DNA of 64,000 nt from Oenococcus kitaharae DSM 17330 (lineage in GTDB: Bacteria; Bacillota; Bacilli; Lactobacillales; Lactobacillaceae), in contig NZ_CM001398.1 in assembly GCF_000241055.1 (NCBI RefSeq), positions 1,002,387-1,066,386 on the forward strand, written 5' to 3'. The translations under genes and the position numbers were made by a program. Below the pieces are notes generated by a model. It was not told the DNA's origin. It was given only the letters and a program-made list of their open reading frames with translations, and did no database searches. Below are positions 46,019 to 53,433 of the stretch, in pieces (within the stretch, counting starts at the first letter, position 1; each line of letters begins with the position of its first letter).

Positions 46019-47233
46019 ATGGCAAAATTAACTGTAAAAGACCTTGATTTAAAAGGTAAAAAAGTTTTAATGCGCGTGGATTTCAACGTGCCGATCAAAG
46101 ATGGTGTAATTGGTAATGATAATCGTGTCGTGGCTGCACTGCCGACGATTAAATACGTTCTGGAACAAGGCGGCAAGGCCATTTTGTTCAGTCATCTTGG
46201 CCGTGTGAAAAAGGCTGAGGATAAGCCGGGGCTGAGTTTGGCTCCAGTTGCCAAGCACTTGGGCGAGCTGCTTGGACAGGAAGTTGTTTTTCCCGGAAAG
46301 ACTGAAGGCAGTGAACTTGAAGATGCTGTTAACGCTTTAAAAGAAGGCCAGGTCCTCATGGTCGAAAATACCCGTTATGAAGATGTTGATGCTGATGGCA
46401 ACTATGTCAAACGCGAATCTGGCAATGCGCCTGAGCTAGGAAAGTATTGGGCAGGTTTGGGTGATGATGTGTTTATCAACGATGCTTTCGGTACAGCTCA
46501 TCGGTCACATGCGTCTAATGTCGGTATCGCCTCTAACGTTTCAAAAACGGCTGCGGGCTTCTTGATGGAAAAAGAGATTAAATATCTTGATGTTGCCGTT
46601 AATCAGCCAAAGCGTCCTTTTGTAGCTGTTTTGGGCGGTGCGAAAGTTTCAGATAAAATTGAAGTCATCAAGAATTTGCTTGCGAAAGCCGACCAAGTGA
46701 TCGTTGGCGGCGGCATGAGCTATACCTTCTCTTCTGCTCGCGGAGTTTCTATTGGAAATTCGTTGTTTGAGGCAGATAAAGTTGATTTAGCCAAAGAAAT
46801 TATGGCTGAAGCTGGCGACAAACTGGTGCTTCCAGAAGATTCTGTTTCTGCTGAAAGTTTTGCTAATGATGTGCCAACCAAGGTATTTGAGAATGGCATT
46901 GCAGATGGCTGGATGGGTCTTGATATTGGGCCTAAGACGATCAAAAAATTTGAAAACACGTTAAAGGGTGCCAAAACAGTTGTTTGGAATGGGCCTATGG
47001 GCGTTTTTGAAATGAGCCACTTTGCAAACGGCACATTGGAATTAGGCAAGTTTATTGGTTCCTTAACTGCTGAGGGAGCAACGACTATTGTCGGCGGTGG
47101 CGATTCCACTGCTGCTGTTGCACAGTTAGGTATTGCTGATCAGTTCACTCATATTTCAACTGGCGGCGGTGCTAGCTTGGAATATCTGGAAGGTAAGACA
47201 CTTCCTGGAATTGCTGCGATTTCGGATAAATAA
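46019..47233 (+). CDS. pgk: phosphoglycerate kinase
   Basis: Pgk (404 aa) makes ATP from 1,3-bisphosphoglycerate. Landmarks are [14 protein letters not shown] (about residues 17-30), [42 protein letters not shown] and the C-terminal GGGDSTAAV nucleotide site. ATG 46019 is 4 nt after AAGGAGG; the upstream in-frame ATG 46004 overlaps that ribosome binding site. It stands alone, without gap or tpi beside it, between two terminators. Confidence 0.98.
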   Translation: MAKLTVKDLDLKGKKVLMRVDFNVPIKDGVIGNDNRVVAALPTIKYVLEQGGKAILFSHLGRVKKAEDKPGLSLAPVAKHLGELLGQEVVFPGKTEGSELEDAVNALKEGQVLMVENTRYEDVDADGNYVKRESGNAPELGKYWAGLGDDVFINDAFGTAHRSHASNVGIASNVSKTAAGFLMEKEIKYLDVAVNQPKRPFVAVLGGAKVSDKIEVIKNLLAKADQVIVGGGMSYTFSSARGVSIGNSLFEADKVDLAKEIMAEAGDKLVLPEDSVSAESFANDVPTKVFENGIADGWMGLDIGPKTIKKFENTLKGAKTVVWNGPMGVFEMSHFANGTLELGKFIGSLTAEGATTIVGGGDSTAAVAQLGIADQFTHISTGGGASLEYLEGKTLPGIAAISDK

Positions 47234-47239
47234 TAATTT

Positions 47240-47275
47240 AAAAACCCGTGTGAAGCATAGCTCACACGGGTTTTT
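47240..47275. terminator. strong bidirectional terminator after pgk
   Basis: A perfect 14-bp stem pairs AAAAACCCGTGTGA (47240-47253) with TCACACGGGTTTTT (47262-47275). It serves pgk on the plus strand and the convergent YisL-like gene on the minus strand. Confidence 0.92.
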
Positions 47276-47289
47276 ATTTGCCCTTAATT

Positions 47290-47637
47290 TCAATTAAAGA
47301 AAAGAATAATGCCGAATAGGGCTGCTAAGAAAAATAATGCTGCAATTAGCGTCAAGAAGATGACACCAGGTCGATGCTTCAATTTATTGGCTAGGGTAAT
47401 TTCTAGCAAAGCCACAAAAGCAAGCACAATTGCTATTTTCAAAATTGTCATGACTGGCTGTGTGTGGACGGTTCGAAATGCCAATATCAGCCCTGTGATG
47501 AAGAGTGGCAGATAAATAATTCTGCTGATTAAAACGACCATGTGATCTTTCTCAAGTGGCAGAATTAATGAAGCCGTAGCGAAGACTGCAATCGCAAGAG
47601 CAGAAAGAATATGGATCCCAAGTATTGTTTGCATCAT
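47290..47637 (-). CDS. YisL-like (DUF1516) membrane protein
   Basis: This is a 115-aa protein with four predicted membrane helices (about residues 4-24, 35-53, 62-80 and 92-113). Its pattern HILSALAIAVF, ISRIIYLPLFITGLIL and FLAALFGIILFF resembles the DUF1516/YisL family, whose function is unknown. It lies downstream of clpL on the same strand, but a terminator separates them, so it may have its own promoter. Confidence 0.7.
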   Translation of the reverse strand: MMQTILGIHILSALAIAVFATASLILPLEKDHMVVLISRIIYLPLFITGLILAFRTVHTQPVMTILKIAIVLAFVALLEITLANKLKHRPGVIFLTLIAALFFLAALFGIILFFN

Positions 47638-47679
47638 AATAAGTCAATTTTAACCCTTTATTAGGAACTTCTGCCCAAA

Positions 47680-47707
47680 TAAAAAGCATCCGCGAAAAAC
47701 GAATGCT
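47680..47707 (-). terminator. intrinsic terminator of clpL
   Basis: On the minus strand AGCATTCG (47707-47700) pairs with CGGATGCT (47692-47685), with one G-U pair, around a 7-nt loop. A U-rich tail follows. Confidence 0.75.
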
Positions 47708-47726
47708 AAAGCGATGAGAAAATTCT

Positions 47727-49850
47727 TCAGTTATTGTTCGGCAAATCTGCTGATATATTTTTCACAGAAGCCGCGGATCTCTCTGCTTTTAAAACGATTT
47801 CACCATTCTTGTCAAGAACTGCTTTCAAATTATGCGCATCTTGATGATCCAAATAAAAGTCAGCAACTTTATCCTCGATTTGTTCTTCAACAACACGGCG
47901 TAGTGGGCGAGCTCCCATTTCTGGATTATATCCAAGCTCAACTATCTTGTCCTTTGCTGCAGGCTCAACATCGACATGCAGTTTGTTCTCAGCTAGCATT
48001 GCGTTCATATTAGCCAGCATCAGATCAGCAATTTTATTTAACTGCGGCTTGCCTAATTCTTTAAATTCAACAATGGCATCGAAACGATTCAAGAATTCTG
48101 GTTTGAAGTAATTCTTCAATTTCTCCACTAATTGATGTTCGGCGGAGATGCTTTGAGTCTCTGCAGCGAAACCAACAGTATTGTTGCCAACATCGCCCGT
48201 TCCGGCATTGGATGTTGCGATGACAATCGTATCTTTGAAGCTGACTACGTGTCCTTGAGAATCAGTCAACCGGCCGTCATCAAGAATTTGCAAAAACATA
48301 TTCATAACATCTCGATGGGCTTTTTCGATTTCATCAAGCAAAATAAGCGAGTAGGGATGACGACGAACCTGTTCAGTTAATTGCCCAGCTTCTTCGTAAC
48401 CAACATAACCAGCAGGTGCACCGATTAATTTTGAGATACTCTGAGGTTCCATATATTCTGACATATCGAAACGAATCATGGCATCGGTCGAGCCAAACAT
48501 TTCTTTAGCTAGTTGCTTGGCCGTCTCAGTCTTGCCGACGCCAGTTGGTCCAACAAATAAGAAAGAACCAATTGGACGGCCGGATTTAGTCAAGCCGATT
48601 CGATTGCGCCTAACAGCCCTAGCAACACGTGCGACTGCTTCGTCTTGCCCAATGACATGTGCTTTTAAGTGGGCATCTAAGTCTTTGAGTTGTCCGGCTT
48701 CATTCTTTTTAAGATCACCTACCGGAATGTGTGTCTTTTCTTCGATAATTTTTGTGATGTCGCTAACTTGAACACTCGCTGCGTTTGCAACATTTTCGGG
48801 ATTTGCCTCAGCTGCGATCTTCTGCTTTTGGAGCGTGTCTACTTGATCACGCCAATAACTAGCTTTCTCGTAGTCTTCCTTTTCAATCGCCTGCTGTTTC
48901 ATTGCTTCGGCATTATTGATTTTCTGCTGAATTTCTTCAGGATTAACAAATTCCAGATGAAGATTTTTCCGCGAACCTGCTTCATCAATTAAATCAATTG
49001 CTTTATCCGGCAAAAAACGCTCAGGAATATATCGGTCAGACAAGTCAACCGCGGCCTTGAGAACTTCATCTGAATATTTAACGTGATGAAAATCCTCGTA
49101 TTTGGAGCGCAGACCCTTTAAGATTTCAAAAGTCTCATCTTTGCTTGGCTCTTCAACCATGACTTCTTGGAAACGACGAGCAATCGCGCCATCTTTTTCG
49201 ATATTGCGATATTCCTTCAATGTTGTTGCACCGATTAACTGAAATTCGCCACGAGCCAAAGCAGGCTTTAAAATGTTTCCAGCATCCATCCCGCCTTCAG
49301 CATTACCAGCACCCATGATTTCGTGAATTTCATCGATGAATAAGATGATTTCATCACGAGACTCGACTTCCTTCATGAGCTGCTGCATCCTAGCTTCGAA
49401 TTGACCGCGCATGCTGGTACCTTGAACCAAAGAAACCATATCAAGCCGAATAACTTCTTTATTTAGAAGTTTTTCAGGCACTTTCTTTGCCACAATTGCT
49501 TCAGCTAAACCTTCAACAACGGAAGTCTTGCCGACACCAGGTTCACCGATTAGGACTGGATTATTTTTTGTGCGGCGATTTAGGATTTCGATTAGACGTT
49601 CTACCTCAAGATCGCGGCCAATTACTGGATCCAACTTGCCTTTACGGGCTTGATCCGTGATATTGATACCATATTGTTCAAGTAAACCATGTTTCTTATT
49701 ATTGTTGTTCCCGCCGGAATGGCTTGGAGCAGCTGCCGGATTTTGATTTCCGGGCTGCTGCATATTCGCCATTTGGCCATTCAATTGACGAAAAATATCA
49801 TCTACGTTCATGTTTCCAAAAACGAAGGGATTTTCATTGTAATCAGCCAT
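47727..49850 (-). CDS. clpL: ATP-dependent chaperone ClpL
   Basis: This 707-aa Hsp100 AAA+ protein disaggregates heat- and solvent-damaged proteins. The N-terminus is a Phe/Asn/Gln-rich stretch ([20 protein letters not shown]), not the zinc finger of ClpE nor the N-domain of ClpC, which points to ClpL. AAA1 has [15 protein letters not shown] and [13 protein letters not shown] short coiled-coil/UVR-like middle follows (about residues 320-355). AAA2 has [15 protein letters not shown] and [14 protein letters not shown] 49850 follows GGAGG. Two CtsR operators flank its promoter, indicating stress induction. In O. oeni, CtsR is described as the main stress regulator. Confidence 0.93.
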   Translation of the reverse strand: MADYNENPFVFGNMNVDDIFRQLNGQMANMQQPGNQNPAAAPSHSGGNNNNKKHGLLEQYGINITDQARKGKLDPVIGRDLEVERLIEILNRRTKNNPVLIGEPGVGKTSVVEGLAEAIVAKKVPEKLLNKEVIRLDMVSLVQGTSMRGQFEARMQQLMKEVESRDEIILFIDEIHEIMGAGNAEGGMDAGNILKPALARGEFQLIGATTLKEYRNIEKDGAIARRFQEVMVEEPSKDETFEILKGLRSKYEDFHHVKYSDEVLKAAVDLSDRYIPERFLPDKAIDLIDEAGSRKNLHLEFVNPEEIQQKINNAEAMKQQAIEKEDYEKASYWRDQVDTLQKQKIAAEANPENVANAASVQVSDITKIIEEKTHIPVGDLKKNEAGQLKDLDAHLKAHVIGQDEAVARVARAVRRNRIGLTKSGRPIGSFLFVGPTGVGKTETAKQLAKEMFGSTDAMIRFDMSEYMEPQSISKLIGAPAGYVGYEEAGQLTEQVRRHPYSLILLDEIEKAHRDVMNMFLQILDDGRLTDSQGHVVSFKDTIVIATSNAGTGDVGNNTVGFAAETQSISAEHQLVEKLKNYFKPEFLNRFDAIVEFKELGKPQLNKIADLMLANMNAMLAENKLHVDVEPAAKDKIVELGYNPEMGARPLRRVVEEQIEDKVADFYLDHQDAHNLKAVLDKNGEIVLKAERSAASVKNISADLPNNN

Positions 49851-49902
49851 TTTTCCTCCGTCTAATAAAGGTTGATTTTCAAGCATTTTTTGATTTTAAA
49901 TG

Positions 49903-49919
49903 TTTGACCTTTATTGACC
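49903..49919 (-). promoter_or_regulatory. CtsR operator 1 of clpL
   Basis: On the minus strand the sequence reads GGTCAAT-AAA-GGTCAAA, matching the tandem-heptad CtsR box (two GGTCAAA-like heptads 3 nt apart) with one change. It lies just downstream of the expected clpL transcript start. Confidence 0.88.
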
Positions 49920-49929
49920 TTTGCAATAA

Positions 49930-49957
49930 ATTATACACCATCCTTTTTAATAGTCAA
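49930..49957 (-). promoter_or_regulatory. clpL promoter (TTGACT-16-TATAAT)
   Basis: On the minus strand the -35 TTGACT is at 49957-49952 and the -10 TATAAT at 49935-49930. The transcript would start near 49923. CtsR operator 2 covers the -35 and operator 1 the start of the transcript. Confidence 0.75.
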
Positions 49958-49968
49958 TAAAGGTCAGA
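49952..49968 (+). promoter_or_regulatory. CtsR operator 2 of clpL
   Basis: On the plus strand AGTCAAT-AAA-GGTCAGA fits the tandem-heptad CtsR box with three changes. It has the opposite orientation to operator 1 and overlaps the -35 of clpL. It might also influence the divergent gene at 50028. Confidence 0.7.
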
Positions 49969-50012
49969 GTGTGTCAAACAGCTGATAGGTCTACTTTTTT
50001 TCTGGTTTCAGT

Positions 50013-50018
50013 TATAAT
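50013..50018 (+). promoter_or_regulatory. -10 box of the gene at 50028
   Basis: TATAAT lies nine bases before the ATG at 50028, leaving only a 2-4 nt leader. No Shine-Dalgarno and no clear -35 are seen. Confidence 0.45.
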
Positions 50019-50027
50019 TCAGTCAAG

Positions 50028-50717
50028 ATGAAAAAGTTTTTTATTTTTCTCGGGCTGCTGCTCGTCGTTGCTTCTGGCGTGTATTTATACGCTAATTATT
50101 TGACACGATCCCGGTCCGATAGGTTTCAACAATTACAATCTCAGGCAAGCGAGGACGTGACTCATGCGCGATATCCGGAAGCAAAGCGGGCATTATCAGA
50201 TTCACTGGATTTTGTGGTAAAACAGGCACCAGTAGAAAAACGCATTAGGCAGATCAGCAGTTTTCAACTGGGTTTGAATTTTTTGCGTGTTCAAAATTAT
50301 AATGATGCAATTACCACTTTTCAAAAGGTCGCGTCATATCGAAATGGTTACCAGGTTCTGGCTGAACGGTCCAATGACAATATTAAGCAGGCTCAAATGG
50401 CCATTGACAAGCAAAAAGCTGCGGCCGCAGCAGCTGAGCAGGCTCAAAAAGATGCAGCCGCTGCCGTTTCGTCAGCTGCTGCAAGCAGCGAAGCCGCCGC
50501 TAAAGCTGCGGCCGCCAATATCTGGACACGCCAGTATACGGATCCGGCTAGTATCCCAACCGTTGTTGTCGATCAGGCTCGTAAAAATCTTCAAGAAGCG
50601 GGTGCTGATATGACTGGTATGTCAGATGAAAATATTCGGAAGCTGATTGTCGCCGCTGCTGGGAAACATGAAAATATTGTGACTTACGTTAAGGAGAATC
50701 AAAACAAAAAGAAATGA
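50028..50717 (+). CDS. membrane-anchored Ala-rich protein of unknown function
   Basis: I do not recognise this 229-aa protein. It has an N-terminal hydrophobic anchor (FFIFLGLLLVVASGVYLYANYL, residues about 3-24). Residues about 30-120 are helical with a TPR-like ring of NDAITTFQKVASYRNGYQ. An Ala-rich coiled coil spans about 122-165 (AAAAAAEQAQKDAAAAVSSA). A compact C-terminal segment includes QARKNLQEAGADMTGMSDENIRKLIVAAAGK. It is probably extracytoplasmic. It is divergent from clpL; its stop overlaps the next start by 4 nt. Confidence 0.7.
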   Translation: MKKFFIFLGLLLVVASGVYLYANYLTRSRSDRFQQLQSQASEDVTHARYPEAKRALSDSLDFVVKQAPVEKRIRQISSFQLGLNFLRVQNYNDAITTFQKVASYRNGYQVLAERSNDNIKQAQMAIDKQKAAAAAAEQAQKDAAAAVSSAAASSEAAAKAAAANIWTRQYTDPASIPTVVVDQARKNLQEAGADMTGMSDENIRKLIVAAAGKHENIVTYVKENQNKKK

Positions 50718-50902
50718 CTATTGATTTTAAGAACAAGTTAGAAGCTTTGCGAAAGGGCGAAATTGACGAGTTTGAGGTTGATCGCGATACCTTCTCAGAT
50801 TTCTATAAAATCTGGAATGTTTATAACTATCAATCTGGTGTCAAAGGTTTTGCACAAAAAGGCGGAAAAGTTATTTATCGACGCAAAGAAAAGGTAAAAT
50901 AA
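50714..50902 (+). CDS. small conserved-looking protein of unknown function
   Basis: This 62-aa, charged, soluble protein (MTIDFKNKLEALRKGEIDEF... ending GKVIYRRKEKVK) overlaps the preceding gene by 4 nt (ATGA), with AAGGAG 12 nt upstream. The tight coupling and regular amino-acid composition suggest a real gene. I recognise no family; residues FYKIWNVYNYQSGVKGFAQKGG could form a small fold. Confidence 0.6.
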   Translation: MTIDFKNKLEALRKGEIDEFEVDRDTFSDFYKIWNVYNYQSGVKGFAQKGGKVIYRRKEKVK

Positions 50903-50953
50903 TGTCAGAGCGTTTTTAAAGCTTTGTTCTGAACTTGGTCTAGAGAGCTTTCG

Positions 50954-50967
50954 TGTAAGCGCTTGCA
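50954..50967 (+). promoter_or_regulatory. cre site (CcpA operator) upstream of ptsH
   Basis: TGTAAGCGCTTGCA is a 14-bp near-perfect palindrome that fits the catabolite-responsive element consensus TGWAANCGNTNWCA. It overlaps a possible ptsH -35 (TTGCAT, 50963-50968). Confidence 0.82.
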
Positions 50968-50990
50968 TATTATAAGATTACTGATAGACT
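50963..50990 (+). promoter_or_regulatory. candidate ptsH promoter with extended -10
   Basis: TTGCAT (50963-50968), 16 bp, and TAGACT (50985-50990) preceded by TGA (extended -10). An alternative -10 is TAGAAT at 50991-50996. CcpA on the cre would overlap this -35. Confidence 0.45.
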
Positions 50991-51014
50991 TAGAATAGAG
51001 GATATGGAGGAATT

Positions 51015-51278
51015 ATGGTTTCAAAAGAATTTACGATTACCGCTGATTCAGGCTTACACGCACGCCCAGCGACGATGCTTGTTCAAAAGGCTTCTGAGTT
51101 TGATTCAAAGTTGACCTTGAAATATGATGGCAAAGAAGTCAATTTGAAGTCCATCATGGGTGTGATGAGTTTGGGCGCCGGCAAGGGTGCTAAAATCGAA
51201 ATCGTTGCAGAAGGCGGTGATGATCAGGCTGCCCTTGATGGTGTTGAAGGTACACTCAAGAGCGAATCTTTAATTTGA
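51015..51278 (+). CDS. ptsH: phosphocarrier protein HPr
   Basis: HPr (87 aa) relays phosphate from enzyme I to sugar-specific EIIA at His15 ([12 protein letters not shown]). When phosphorylated by HPr kinase at Ser46 ([12 protein letters not shown]) it is the corepressor of CcpA. Both residues are present. GGAGG precedes the ATG. The usual partner ptsI is not adjacent but 2.2 kb downstream, with nagB and a phosphatase gene between; a terminator follows ptsH. The cre site upstream implies feedback on its own expression. Confidence 0.97.
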   Translation: MVSKEFTITADSGLHARPATMLVQKASEFDSKLTLKYDGKEVNLKSIMGVMSLGAGKGAKIEIVAEGGDDQAALDGVEGTLKSESLI

Positions 51279-51291
51279 GATCCTATTTGCT

Positions 51292-51317
51292 AGCAGCGCT
51301 TTGGCGTTGTTTTTTTG
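51292..51317 (+). terminator. intrinsic terminator of ptsH
   Basis: CAGCGC (51294-51299) pairs with GCGTTG (51304-51309), one G-U pair included, followed by a run of eight U residues. Confidence 0.72.
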
Positions 51318-51370
51318 TACGTTTTTTTTAGTTAACAAATGATTTGGCAGAAATATGATCATCAAGATAT

Positions 51371-51408
51371 AAAACAAGCGTTAAGACTGTTTTCTTAACG
51401 CTTGTTTT
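51371..51408. terminator. strong terminator of nagB (bidirectional)
   Basis: A perfect 16-bp stem pairs AAAACAAGCGTTAAGA (51371-51386) with its complement at 51393-51408 around a 6-nt loop. Flanking A and U runs make it work from both directions, for nagB (-) and as backup for ptsH (+). Confidence 0.9.
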
Positions 51409-51419
51409 ATGATTCTAAT

Positions 51420-52127
51420 TCATTTTTTCAATAACGAGGCCGCTGCCGGATCCAAAATAACAATGACATTGGGGTGCTTTTGTAAGACTGAAGCTGGAAC
51501 TGCCTCAGTTACTGGACCTTGGATGAAGTCTCTGACGGCCTGAGCCTTATTTTGGCCATAAGCTGCAATCAAAATTTCTTTAGCTTGTAAAATTGATGCG
51601 ATACCCATAGAAATGGCTTGCTTTGGTACTTGATCTTCTGATTCGAAAAATCGTGAATTAGCACGAATGGTATTTTCCGTTAAATTTACGATATGTGTTT
51701 TAGAAGTAAAAGACGTTCCGGGCTCATTGAAACCAATATGGCCGTTTTGTCCCAATCCTAATAACTGCAGGTCAATTGGGTGGTCATTGATAATTTTATC
51801 GTAGCTTTCAGTCTCAGATTTTAGATCTGCAGCTTGACCATTTGGAACAAATGAATGAGCGAAGGGCTTCTTGCCAAAAAGATGTTCGCGCATAAAATAG
51901 TGGTAGCTTTCTGGATGATCCGCGGATATACCGACATATTCGTCCAAATTGATTGAAACTGTTTTTGAAAAATCAAGATTTGAAGCGCTGATTGCCTCAT
52001 AAATGCTGATTGGAGTTGAACCTGTAGCTAACCCAAAACTATTTGCACCTTTCAAAAGAGCTTCTTTGAATATCTGAAGACCAATTTGGCCACCCTCTGT
52101 TTGTGACTGAACTAATTTAATTTCCAT
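51420..52127 (-). CDS. nagB: glucosamine-6-phosphate deaminase
   Basis: NagB (235 aa, short Firmicute form) converts glucosamine 6-phosphate to fructose 6-phosphate and ammonia, the reverse flux to GlmS. Landmarks are GLATGSTPISIYEAI (about residues 36-50), NLDEYVGISADHPESYHYFM (about 63-83) and LLGLGQNGHIGFNEPGTSF (about 123-141) with the catalytic Asp and His. AGGTGA lies before the ATG on the minus strand. It is inserted, in opposite orientation, between ptsH and ptsI. Direct repeats upstream of its promoter look like NagR-type half sites. Confidence 0.96.
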   Translation of the reverse strand: MEIKLVQSQTEGGQIGLQIFKEALLKGANSFGLATGSTPISIYEAISASNLDFSKTVSINLDEYVGISADHPESYHYFMREHLFGKKPFAHSFVPNGQAADLKSETESYDKIINDHPIDLQLLGLGQNGHIGFNEPGTSFTSKTHIVNLTENTIRANSRFFESEDQVPKQAISMGIASILQAKEILIAAYGQNKAQAVRDFIQGPVTEAVPASVLQKHPNVIVILDPAAASLLKK

Positions 52128-52150
52128 TATTTGATCACCTCAACAACTAA

Positions 52151-52179
52151 ATTATAACTTTTAGTTTTGTCAAGTTCAA
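52151..52179 (-). promoter_or_regulatory. nagB promoter (TTGAAC-17-TATAAT)
   Basis: On the minus strand the -35 TTGAAC is at 52179-52174, the spacer is 17 bp, and the -10 TATAAT is at 52156-52151. The leader is about 17 nt and includes AGGTGA. Confidence 0.75.
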
Positions 52180-52185
52180 TAAGTT

Positions 52186-52208
52186 AATTGGTATATAAAT
52201 TGGTATAT
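52186..52208. repeat. tandem repeats, candidate NagR-type operator
   Basis: AATTGGTATAT occurs at 52186-52196 and again at 52198-52208, an exact 11-bp direct repeat with a 12-bp period. ATTGGTATA is the half-site reported for GntR-family amino-sugar regulators such as B. subtilis NagR. The repeats sit 7 bp upstream of the nagB -35. The regulator gene is not in the window. Confidence 0.55.
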
Positions 52209-52418
52209 CATTGATCGTTTCGTCCACATTTAAAGATGAAAAATAAATTAGTTCTGTTCATATTGAGGGTTTTGGTGAACCAGAATCAAGCCCCTAGCTA
52301 TCCGAGCTATATAATAAAAGCAAAACGAGATTTTTTTAATATTAACAAAATGTTGACATCGATTTAATGAATAAATTGATTGAATAAATAATTTTGCTAA
52401 CTAGATAAGGGGGTTCCA
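52209..52418. other. AT-rich intergenic region between nagB and the HAD phosphatase gene
   Basis: Besides the nagB elements, this stretch holds a possible plus-strand promoter near TATAAT (52310-52315), preceded by the short dyad TAGCT/AGCTA. Another -35-like TTGACA lies at 52353-52358, with only poor -10 candidates behind it. I see no coding frame, known riboswitch or terminator here. Confidence 0.3.
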
Positions 52419-53219
52419 TTGACGATTAAATTAATTGCACTAGATTTAGATAATACGTTATTGAACGGACAGAGCCGAATCAGCTCGAGAAATGAGCATG
52501 TTTTAAAACAGCTGCACGAAGGTGGGGTGAAAGTTGTCTTAACAACCGGTCGGCCTATTAAAGGTATCTTGCCATTCATCACACAATTAGGATTAACCGC
52601 CGATGAAGATTATTCGATTAATTTTAATGGTGGGCTAGTTGAACGGAATTCTGATCGGAAGGTGATTTTCAGCCGTTATATTACCAAGAATGATATTCGT
52701 CCAATTAATCAGTTAGCACAGGAAATGCGTTTTCCATTGGATGGTATCACCATCGATCGCGCGTTTTCTGTGATAGATATCAGAAAGTCGGGTTATCAGT
52801 CTTTTATAGGAGATTTGATGCCATTTACCGATGTAACATTTGCCGCTTTGCCTGAGAAAAATTTTTTCAAGTTCGTCAGCCAGACGGATGCCGCACAAGT
52901 TCAAGCCATTCAGAACGCGACTCAAAGTAATTTAGATCTGACTATTGTAAAAAGTCGTCCTAATTTGCTTGAATTTCTCCCTAATGGTGTGAATAAGAGC
53001 CTTGGTCTAGGAAAATTGTTGGATCATTTTGGTTGGACCTTTGAAAATGTCATGTCTTTTGGAGATGAAGAAAACGATTTGCCAATGATCAAAGCTGCCG
53101 GTATGGGAGTCGCAATGGAAAATGCAATTCCTGCGGTTAAAGCCGTTTCTAATGCCACGACCAAAAATAATTTGGAAGATGGTGTGGCAGTGTTTCTGGA
53201 ACATTATTTTGATTTATGA
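52419..53219 (+). CDS. Cof-type HAD-superfamily sugar phosphatase
   Basis: This 266-aa cytoplasmic phosphatase of HAD subclass IIB has motif I LIALDLDNTLL (Asp8 and Asp10), motif II LTTGRP, the Lys of motif III (NGVNKSLGLGKLL) and motif IV FGDEENDLPMIKAAG. Members dephosphorylate sugar phosphates or flavin precursors; the substrate is unknown. The start is TTG 52419, with AAGGGGG 6-7 nt before it, since no in-frame ATG exists near the family N-terminus. Its position next to nagB and ptsI fits a sugar-phosphate role. Confidence 0.88.
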   Translation: MTIKLIALDLDNTLLNGQSRISSRNEHVLKQLHEGGVKVVLTTGRPIKGILPFITQLGLTADEDYSINFNGGLVERNSDRKVIFSRYITKNDIRPINQLAQEMRFPLDGITIDRAFSVIDIRKSGYQSFIGDLMPFTDVTFAALPEKNFFKFVSQTDAAQVQAIQNATQSNLDLTIVKSRPNLLEFLPNGVNKSLGLGKLLDHFGWTFENVMSFGDEENDLPMIKAAGMGVAMENAIPAVKAVSNATTKNNLEDGVAVFLEHYFDL

Positions 53220-53232
53220 AGCAGTTTATGGC

Positions 53233-53418
53233 ATGCGAATCAGGTATTCCAATTATTTAACTGCAATTAATGAAAACGGTTACGTTACAAATGTTAAACT
53301 AATAGATGATGAGATTCATGGTGATTACTTGACTGGTTTTACCTGCATTTGTCCGATTTACTTGAATAATACCTGGTCGAATGAACCACTTGCGAAAGTA
53401 GAACAAATCTCATGTTAA
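53233..53418 (+). CDS. possible small protein of unknown function
   Basis: This is a 61-aa frame (MRIRYSNYLTAINENGYVTN...) filling the gap between the phosphatase gene and ptsI. The composition looks protein-like, with two cysteines close together (FTCICPIYL). There is no Shine-Dalgarno, and the frame also runs back 111 nt inside the phosphatase gene. It may be a real small gene or chance; it could also be the remnant of a longer one. Confidence 0.35.
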   Translation: MRIRYSNYLTAINENGYVTNVKLIDDEIHGDYLTGFTCICPIYLNNTWSNEPLAKVEQISC

Positions 53419-53433
53419 TAGTTGGGGGTAACA

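Noticed and set aside
47727..49850. ClpE or ClpC assignment for the Hsp100 gene
   Set aside because: The N-terminus has no ClpE zinc finger (no CxxC) and no ClpC repeat domain; the short Phe/Asn/Gln-rich start matches ClpL.
53122..53232. Frameshift joining the HAD phosphatase to the following frame
   Set aside because: The phosphatase has normal length and complete motifs I-IV, so its stop at 53219 is the natural end.
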